Assembly: GCA_023014335.1 (NCBI GenBank)
Contig: JAECYW010000014.1
Location: 1,364,001-1,428,000, forward strand
Length of the DNA: 64,000 nucleotides
Source: Galerina marginata
Taxonomy: Eukaryota > Basidiomycota > Agaricomycetes > Agaricales > Galerinaceae
Reading direction: 5' to 3'
Shown: positions 57,703-64,000 of the stretch, in pieces
How positions within the stretch are numbered: position 1 is the stretch's first letter
Layout: each line of letters starts with the position of its first letter
Made by a program: the position numbers and the translations under genes
Notes under the pieces: generated by a model
Told to the model about the DNA's origin: nothing
What the model saw: only the letters and a program-made list of their open reading frames with translations
Databases searched by the model: none

Positions 57703-60700
57703 ATTACCCCCCCTTCAGAATCGCATCGCCTCGATGCGGAGGTGATAATTGAAATGGGTCGGAATGGAATGGAGCCAAAGGCCAGTGCGCGGATTTGTCT
57801 TGGGGCCCCGGGGTTTTGGGTATGGAACTCTGTGACAAGTTCCGGGGCATTAACATTGTCCTTGTACTCCCAAGAATTATGTTCCGCTCCGTAGCCTTCC
57901 CACTTGATTAGGTACTGGAGTTTCCGTCGGAACACCCGGCTGTTTAAGACTTCCTCAACTTCATAGTGTTCCTCTCCGTCAATAAGTTCCGGGGGTGGGG
58001 GAGGATCCGATTGTTGGCCAGGAATAGGGTCATCCGGAGCGGGAGTTAGTTTGATCACATTGAATACCGGGTGAAGTCGTTTTAGAGAGACAGGAAGTCG
58101 GAGTCGGTAGGCATTGGTTCCAATGCGTCTTTCCACCAGGTAAGGTCCGAGGCGACGGTGTGCAAACTTTTTAGAAGGCCGGGTGGTCTGAATGTCACTG
58201 GCGTCAAGGTACACTTTGTCTCCGGGTTTGTAAACCGGTGCCGGAGTTCTGCGCTGATTGTAATACCGCGCCATGTCGTCCTTAGCTTTGGAAAGTGCGG
58301 ACTTGGCTTCCTCAAGCGTGTCTTTCATCCGTTTGGTGAACTCGTTAACCGCTTCTAACCTGGACGGGGGTTGGTGCGGCTCAAAGCCCATCCGCGGATG
58401 TCGTCCGGTGTCCAGCAGGAACGGAGTGTGCTGAGTTGCGGAATGAATGTGGTTATTGTATGCAAATTCCGCGAGCGGAAGGAGTCCTTGCCAGTCGTCC
58501 TGTCTCTCGCTGACAAATATCCGGATGAACTGTTCCAGTTCTTGGTTGACTCGTTCCATTTGTCCGTCGGTCTGTGGATGGTATGAAGTGGACGGGGTGG
58601 CCTGAATTCCGAGTAGGCGGTACAGCTCCCTCATGAATTCCGCAATGAACTGGGATCCGCGGTCGGAAATAACTTTCCATGGAAGTCCGTGAAGTTTCCA
58701 TACATGCCTGAGGAAGAGTTGTGCAGCTCCGGCGGCAGTGATTGTGGTTGTGGTCTCAATGAAATGGCCTCGCTTTCCGGTGGAATCTACAACAACCATG
58801 ATTGCGTCGTAGCCTGCGGAATCCGGAAGCTCCACAATGAAATCTACGCTGATGGTGTGCCACCGTTCTTCCGGGATTGGGAGCGGAACAAGCTCTCCAG
58901 AAGGAAGGCAGCGTTGGGCCTTGGTTCGGAGGCACATATCACAGGTAGAGACATACCGTCCGACATAACGCAACATATTGGGCCACCAGTAATTCCGGGA
59001 GACCAGTTCCAAGGTTTTAAACCGTCCTGCATGTCCTGCAATCCGAGTGTCATGGCAGAGTGAAACTATTCTCCGGCGGAGATTGGAAGTCGGGGGCACA
59101 TAAATCCGTCCGCGGAAGTACAAGAGATTGTCACGTGCAGACCATTCTCCAGAATGGAGCGAGCGGTTGGACAATTTCCGAAGTTCTTGGATGGCTTTTG
59201 CAACGGGTTCCTCCTGGACCGGGTCTTTAACACCTTTGCGGATGTCTCGGAGGATGTCAACCTCAGCCCCAACAGCTTCTACAACTTCCATTGCACGGAC
59301 TGCAAAGAACTTCGGAGTCAAGAGTGTGATGTTGGAGTTATCTTCGGAACCCGTTCCATGATCGGAACGTCGGGACAGTGCGTCCGGTTTTCCCATTGTC
59401 CGTCCAGGTTTATGGCGCATGAGGAAGTCAAACCGGGCAAGTACAAGTGACCATCGTGCTTGCCTCCGGTTGAGCTGCTTGGCTGTCATGAAATATTCCA
59501 GGTTTTTGTGGTCTGTCCAGACCTCAAACTGGTGTTCCGCACCTTCAAGGAAATGCCTCCACTCCTGTAAGGAGCGGATAATGGCCAACATTTCCTTGTC
59601 GTGGATTTCATAATTCCGTTCAACCGGGGATAAGGACTTGGAGTAGAATGCAACGGGGTGCCATTTGTCATCTTCCGGGGAGATCTGTGATAATACTGCT
59701 CCGGTTGCAAAGTCGGAACTATCTGCTTCTACTCGGAAGGCACGAGTGGAATCTGGGGAAAGTAAGACCGGGGCGGATGTGATAGACTGTTTGAGCTTAT
59801 CAAAGGCAGCCTGTTCATCCGAGTCCCAATGCCATTTGGTATCGTTCCGGGTGAGGTCAAAGAGCGGTCGTGCGTGTTCCGAAAAATCTCGGATGAACCT
59901 TCGGTAGAAGTTGGTAAAGCCTAAAAAGGATTGCACTTCCTTTTTATTAGATGGTTCCGGCCATTCCGCAACTCCAGAGATCTTGACCGGGTCCATTCCG
60001 ACGGAGTTGTGTGAGATGATCACTCCGAGATATTCGACTGTGGTCCGTTCAAATTCACATTTGTCCAGTCGGAGATATAACTTATGTTTTTCCAAAAGTT
60101 CAAGTACTCTCCGGGTGACCTTCCGATGTTCCTCGATGGTTTCCGTGAAGATCAGGATGTCGTCCAAGTAGACCACAACAACTCCTTCTGAGATAAGGTC
60201 TTCAAAGATGTCGTTCATCATGGTCTGGAAGGTAGCCGGGCTGTTGGTGAGTCCAAAAAACATGACCAGGGGTTCAAACAGTCCGTGGTTGGTCCGGAAT
60301 GCTGCTTTCCATTCGTCTCCTTCCTTCATCCGGACATTGTTGAAGCCCCAGCGGACGTCCAATTTGGTGAAGTACTTCGCTCCTCTGAGTTTGTTGATTA
60401 ACTCGGAAATAAGCGGAAGTGGGTACTTGTTCTTCACGGTCATTGCATTCAGTGCTCGGTAGTCCTGGACCAGTCGGAGGGAACCATCCTTCTTCTTGAT
60501 AAAGAAAACCGGGGAGGCCATCGGGGATTTGGAAGGACGGATCCGTCCGGAATCAAGGTTCTCTTTAATGAATGCATCGAGTTCCTTTTGTTCATTGACT
60601 GCTAAGGGATAGACCTTGCAACTCCGAGGGTTTGCTTCCGCAACGAGTTTGATTGCGTGGTCCCATGGTTTTGGATCCGGTAGGTTGTCAAAGGACTCCT

Positions 60701-61664
60701 TAGAGAAGACGGAATGGAAATCCCTTAGATGTTCCGGGACGTGTTGGCTGAAGTCTGCAGGTTCCGAGTTGCGTTTGAAAGCTTCTGCTAGGCGTTGGGA
60801 GATGGTGGAACTAGCACGGATCTCTTCCGCTTCCGGCATGAGTCCGGTTGCAAAAATGCGATCTCCATCTTCCAGACAATCTTCCGTCGGAACCGCGGAA
60901 GGGGGCTCGTCTTCATCTTCGTCATCATCATCATAGTCATCGACAAGATCTGGGATTTCTCCGGCTCGGCAGGCCTGGAGAAGACGGATTTCAGCCTTCC
61001 GAATTCGACGTTCTTCTCGGAGTTCAGTCCGACAGCCGTTGCAGCACCGGGGTGAGCACTTCGTCATTTTGACTGTTCCAGTGGTAAAGTCAATGTCCGG
61101 GTTATGCTTCTTAAACCAAGTGTACCCGAGGATCACCTTCTGCTTCCCTAGTTTAGTGACCGCAAGGAGGATGCGTTCCGAGTGGTTTTCGTAGGTCATA
61201 ATGGCGTCTACCACCTTGGAAATTAGGCCAGCCTCATTTAGAGTTCCGTCTACATTGAACACTTGAACGGGTTGAGACAGATTCCGGGTCGGAAGTCCTA
61301 ATTCCTTAACATAGTCCTCGTCAATGAAATCCCCGGTTGCTCCTGTATCTCCGAGGGCATTAGTTCCGGCTTCCACCATCGTGTCCGTGGTCTTCAGGCG
61401 TATGGGGAGGACGAGCAAAGTTGGTCCCGGGGACATGGAATTTATGACAAGCTTGGGATGCATCTGTTTCTCCCATTTTGGCTTTCGGGGTTTCAAGGAA
61501 CTCTTCGGAACACTCTCGGGAACTGCAGTCAAATTTTCCAGAATGTCTTCGGAAACTGCGGTTGAATTTTGTATGGCTTCATCGTTTTCGCTTTCTTCAG
61601 TGGTGGTCTCTACTTCAAGAGTGGCAAAACAATTTTTATTAGGCAACGGGGGCGTACTAATCAC
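57609..61664 (-). CDS. pol: Pol polyprotein (protease, RT, RNase H, integrase, chromodomain)
   Basis: An open frame of 1351 codons. Protease: active site [12 protein letters not shown]. Reverse transcriptase: catalytic [11 protein letters not shown] (YLDD) and LVQDYRALN. RNase [16 protein letters not shown] and HKNLEYF. Integrase: zinc-binding [12 protein letters not shown]...CDMC, then the D, D and E of the catalytic core in [21 protein letters not shown] and [12 protein letters not shown]. Chromodomain near the C-terminus: [27 protein letters not shown]. The frame is -1 relative to gag and overlaps its end; it is open upstream to about 61760, so expression probably needs a -1 frameshift. 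No inactivating change is visible. Confidence 0.95.
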   Translation of the reverse strand: MISTPPLPNKNCFATLEVETTTEESENDEAIQNSTAVSEDILENLTAVPESVPKSSLKPRKPKWEKQMHPKLVINSMSPGPTLLVLPIRLKTTDTMVEAGTNALGDTGATGDFIDEDYVKELGLPTRNLSQPVQVFNVDGTLNEAGLISKVVDAIMTYENHSERILLAVTKLGKQKVILGYTWFKKHNPDIDFTTGTVKMTKCSPRCCNGCRTELREERRIRKAEIRLLQACRAGEIPDLVDDYDDDDEDEDEPPSAVPTEDCLEDGDRIFATGLMPEAEEIRASSTISQRLAEAFKRNSEPADFSQHVPEHLRDFHSVFSKESFDNLPDPKPWDHAIKLVAEANPRSCKVYPLAVNEQKELDAFIKENLDSGRIRPSKSPMASPVFFIKKKDGSLRLVQDYRALNAMTVKNKYPLPLISELINKLRGAKYFTKLDVRWGFNNVRMKEGDEWKAAFRTNHGLFEPLVMFFGLTNSPATFQTMMNDIFEDLISEGVVVVYLDDILIFTETIEEHRKVTRRVLELLEKHKLYLRLDKCEFERTTVEYLGVIISHNSVGMDPVKISGVAEWPEPSNKKEVQSFLGFTNFYRRFIRDFSEHARPLFDLTRNDTKWHWDSDEQAAFDKLKQSITSAPVLLSPDSTRAFRVEADSSDFATGAVLSQISPEDDKWHPVAFYSKSLSPVERNYEIHDKEMLAIIRSLQEWRHFLEGAEHQFEVWTDHKNLEYFMTAKQLNRRQARWSLVLARFDFLMRHKPGRTMGKPDALSRRSDHGTGSEDNSNITLLTPKFFAVRAMEVVEAVGAEVDILRDIRKGVKDPVQEEPVAKAIQELRKLSNRSLHSGEWSARDNLLYFRGRIYVPPTSNLRRRIVSLCHDTRIAGHAGRFKTLELVSRNYWWPNMLRYVGRYVSTCDMCLRTKAQRCLPSGELVPLPIPEERWHTISVDFIVELPDSAGYDAIMVVVDSTGKRGHFIETTTTITAAGAAQLFLRHVWKLHGLPWKVISDRGSQFIAEFMRELYRLLGIQATPSTSYHPQTDGQMERVNQELEQFIRIFVSERQDDWQGLLPLAEFAYNNHIHSATQHTPFLLDTGRHPRMGFEPHQPPSRLEAVNEFTKRMKDTLEEAKSALSKAKDDMARYYNQRRTPAPVYKPGDKVYLDASDIQTTRPSKKFAHRRLGPYLVERRIGTNAYRLRLPVSLKRLHPVFNVIKLTPAPDDPIPGQQSDPPPPPELIDGEEHYEVEEVLNSRVFRRKLQYLIKWEGYGAEHNSWEYKDNVNAPELVTEFHTQNPGAPRQIRALAFGSIPFRPISIITSASRRCDSEGGVIVRGTSFQASALTSAPAPIPSPLYIPPHRRP
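57707..57716 (-). promoter_or_regulatory. polypurine tract of the retrotransposon
   Basis: On the minus strand GAAGGGGGGG lies just inside the 3' LTR, followed by TAAT and the LTR start. This is the expected place for the plus-strand primer of reverse transcription. Confidence 0.75.
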
Positions 61665-62824
61665 TCGTTGCGGGGTACAAAATCCTCCGTCGGAACTGGG
61701 GCAAATTCTTCCGCAGGTTCTTCCGAAACAACATCTAGCCTTGCTAGCATGTCTTCCAGAACGCTTTGGACTTCATCCGTGGACATGTGCCGGACATCAT
61801 AGCGGTGGGGACAGTCGTTGGCCCAATGTCCAAGTTCTCCGCACCTTCAGCAGTTTTGGGGAAGTGCACCCTTTTTCCGAGCAGCGTCAATGTCCATCGG
61901 GATGGGATTCCCGGGTGACGGAGTGGCGTGCGCATACCGGAAAGGTACCGCGGGGGCCTTAGGGACAGGTAACATACTTCCGCGTGTAGTGGGTTGAGGC
62001 CCGGGAGAAATTGGGGTTGAAGTGGTACGGTATGAGGAGAGGAACGCCTCATCAGCTGCTCGGTTTTGGTCAATTTGGACGGCCAGAGTGTACCAAGCAT
62101 CCAAATCTACGTCTGAGGGTCGTCCTTGGGTCATTCCAGCAATTGCTTGGCCAATCCGGCGATCCAGTCCTCGTCGGAACTTGACAATAATGTTCCGGGG
62201 ATCGGTGTAGCCGGAATCGGATACTAAATCTCGGAATTCATCAAGGTAGTCATCCACGGAACGACTACGTTGGAAGTATGACGAGCCTTCAAGTTTGTTA
62301 ATGGCCACTGCTGCCGCATTAGCCGGGGTGAACAATTTTCGGAACTCCTGTTCGAAGTCAAACCAATCCGAGAATGGGAGTCCTTCCGCATCTTCCATCG
62401 CAAACATCCGCTGCGCCCAGCTGGAAGCTCTCCCGGATTTCATGAATGTCATTGCCCAGACTATCTGCTGAGACTCATCATCAAATGCTTCCGGGACAAG
62501 GCGGATGTACGCCCTGCAAGAGGTGAGGAAAGCTTTTCCCTTGGCTCAATCTCCGTTAAAGTCTGGTGGGGGTGAAGGACGGATAGAGGTTTTTTTCCGG
62601 GGACGCTCAGAAAAATGTTCGGAGATGATGCATGAAGGAGCAGGTGAAGGGGTATTTCGGACGGGTTGTACAGGGAGGAGGTTGAGGCGTTGAGCAATTT
62701 GTTGTAAGAGGTTGTGATTTTCGGTTCCCTGAATCCGAAGTTCTGCTAACTCCACTTCGAGGGCGGAAACGCGATCAGGTTCGGCCATGTCGATACTGGG
62801 AAGTTCCGCAGGTTGTTCGGGCAT
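61661..62824 (-). pseudogene. gag: gag with two in-frame TGA stops
   Basis: The capsid-type frame begins at the first ATG, 62824 (MPEQPAELPSIDMAEPD; non-ATG codons lie upstream). It reaches PPPDFNGD, then TGA at 62546-62548. The same frame continues AKGKAFLTSCRAYI, FDFEQEFRKLF and YLDEFRDLV to GALPQNC, then a second TGA at 61847-61849. That stop lies within the zinc knuckle (C-x-x-C-GELGH-WAND-C), at one of the two spacer positions. The frame then runs to PRNE and the natural stop 61661-61663. Both stops can arise from CGA or TGG by one transition. Without them the protein would be a normal Ty3/gypsy Gag. Confidence 0.85.
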
Positions 62825-62952
62825 CGGAGAGGAGAGGGGAGTCCGGAAATTAGTGGTTGCAGAGTTAAAGGAGGAATCGTAGTTCGCTCCGTAAGTCGCT
62901 ATGGTGGGCACTAATTTTCCGGAGACGGCTCTCTAGAGAGATCCTTTCCTAC

Positions 62953-63448
62953 TGTAAGGGCAACCGCAGGTCGGAACGCCGGAGACTGGGAGTCAGGTGA
63001 CGTTAGTGAGACTAGCAGGGGATCCAAAGTTTAGTTTATTAATAAGTAAATAAACTAACAGCTAACTCACCTAGCAGGGGATCCAAAGAGGAAAGGATGG
63101 GGATCCCACTGCAGGTGAGCCGTATAAATACTGTGCTAAGTCCAAATGTGGTACGATGTAAATAATAAAATAATAAATAAAATGGTCTGATGGCAGATAA
63201 TGCGTTCCGAGGTCCGGGCGCAGCAAGAGAACTCGGAAAGCGGAAGGCTGCGGACATTATTCCGGCGGAACGCGGAGCGGAAGCGGAATAGTAGGCGGAA
63301 TAGTGCAAATCCATCTTTTTACCATATAAGGTGAAAAGATGGATTCACGTGACTTTACGGGCGTCGATGCGGCGGAATGTAGAGTGGGCTCGGAATAGGA
63401 GCCGGAGCGGAAGTAAGCGCGGAAGCTCGGAACGAGGTTCCCCTTACA
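62953..63448 (-). repeat. LTR, 5' LTR of the element (right)
   Basis: 496 bp, differing from the left LTR at one base. Transcription of the element should start in this copy and run leftward. The bases just inside (minus strand GTAGGAAAGGATCTCTC) should hold the primer-binding site, but I could not match a tRNA to them. Confidence 0.95.
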
Positions 63449-64000
63449 GGGCCTCAGCGCCTCTCTCCAAGTCTTTCCAATCCCAGAATTGCAGCCCATG
63501 CTTTCCTGTGGCAGCAGGCAAGCATTGACAACTTGACATTGATGTCAAGCCATTGAAGTCCCAAACTTGATGTGGGCTAGAAACGAGGCAAGTAACTGTT
63601 CATTGATATTAGGAGATGTTACTTACCTGTAAATCTTGAAGGGTCTGCTAAATTTCATTTGAACTCAACGGATGTGCCTGCAAAGTGCATGGACTTCAAC
63701 AGTTTAGATTGCAAGTCTGAGTCCAAGCATAAAGGAAGAACAGTTCTGTTTAATTATGAGGTAAGTCAAGTTTCAAGGTTCAGAAGGAAACATTAATGAT
63801 GTCGGAGTTTTATTTTTGAAATAGTCACGCAGTATAACGCGTTACAACGGCCCAGAATCCCGCAACGCTAATAAAGGCATGTCACGTGGTGTAACAATTT
63901 CAGGCTCCGTTGTCACAGTTTGCCAACAGAGCCAACCACCGTTGTGGATGCGTCGCAATGGCGTTCCGTCGCAGATGCAGAGATGGCCAACAACTTACAA
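63449..64000. other. right flank of the retrotransposon
   Basis: Begins with the target duplication GGGCC, then the right part of the interrupted SINE-like repeat (to about 63520). Further right no gene or repeat was recognised up to the window end. Confidence 0.5.

Larger units (their letters stand above)
57207..63448 (-). mobile_element. Ty3/gypsy chromovirus LTR retrotransposon, full length (6242 bp)
   Basis: Two 496-bp LTRs (57207-57702 and 62953-63448) enclose gag and pol on the minus strand. The ends are TGTAAGGG...CCCTTACA, and a 5-bp target duplication GGGCC flanks the element. Domain order is gag with zinc knuckle, protease, reverse transcriptase, RNase H, integrase, chromodomain. 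The position of integrase after RT-RNase H places it in Ty3/gypsy, and the chromodomain in the chromoviruses. The LTRs differ at one base (CTTGG near 57681, CTCGG near 63427), so insertion was recent. It landed inside an older SINE-like repeat. gag has two in-frame stops, so this copy may not be able to move by itself. Confidence 0.97.

Noticed and set aside
61324..61962. 212-codon plus-strand frame across the gag-pol junction
   Set aside because: Antisense shadow of retrotransposon coding sequence.

Overview
This window looks like nuclear chromosome from a mushroom-forming basidiomycete (Agaricomycetes). Genes are broken by many short GT-AG introns (about 48-70 nt). The gene set is typical of that group: calcineurin B, mitochondrial MnmE/MSS1, expanded F-box proteins, an S53 sedolisin, a TPR-CHAT protein, an NB-ARC-TPR NLR, an HNH protein and a chromovirus. 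Species cannot be named from the sequence. No tRNA, rRNA or CRISPR was found.

Layout. (1) 0.6-15.7 kb: calcineurin B (612-1641, minus), the mitochondrial tRNA-modification GTPase (1831-3902, plus), F-box gene 1 (4178-5733, plus), a secreted phosphoesterase (7023-8757, minus), F-box gene 2 carrying an in-frame stop (9918-11414, minus), F-box gene 3 (14148-15642, minus). A Helitron 3' terminus abuts the stop codon of F-box gene 3. (2) 15.7-24.5 kb: gene-poor, with one low-complexity protein (20373-21155). (3) 24.5-39 kb: a 1149-residue TPR-CHAT protein (minus), a sedolisin peptidase (minus), a decayed protein kinase (plus), and a 1088-residue NB-ARC-TPR NLR (plus) with a near-identical TPR array. 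(4) 39.5-49.5 kb: an SH3 protein, a large SS18/SSXT-like glutamine-rich protein, and an HNH-family gene broken by one stop codon. (5) 49.5-64 kb: a transposon graveyard with two non-autonomous hAT-type elements with perfect 8-bp target duplications, a pair of 153-bp MITEs, a three-copy unidentified cassette, a possible tRNA-derived SINE family, and a young 6242-bp Ty3/gypsy chromovirus. Its two 496-bp LTRs differ at one base. Its pol is open, but gag has two in-frame stops.

Functional links. Calcineurin B and MSS1 are divergent housekeeping neighbours. The TPR-CHAT protease-like protein and the NLR lie about 7 kb apart on opposite strands. Both belong to classes tied to regulated cell death and allorecognition in other systems, so this is the most biologically interesting part, but no functional link can be shown from sequence alone. 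I did not find a clearly new multi-gene system. The best candidates for novelty are the NLR N-terminal motif, the TPR super-repeat, the TPR-CHAT protein and the unidentified three-copy cassette.
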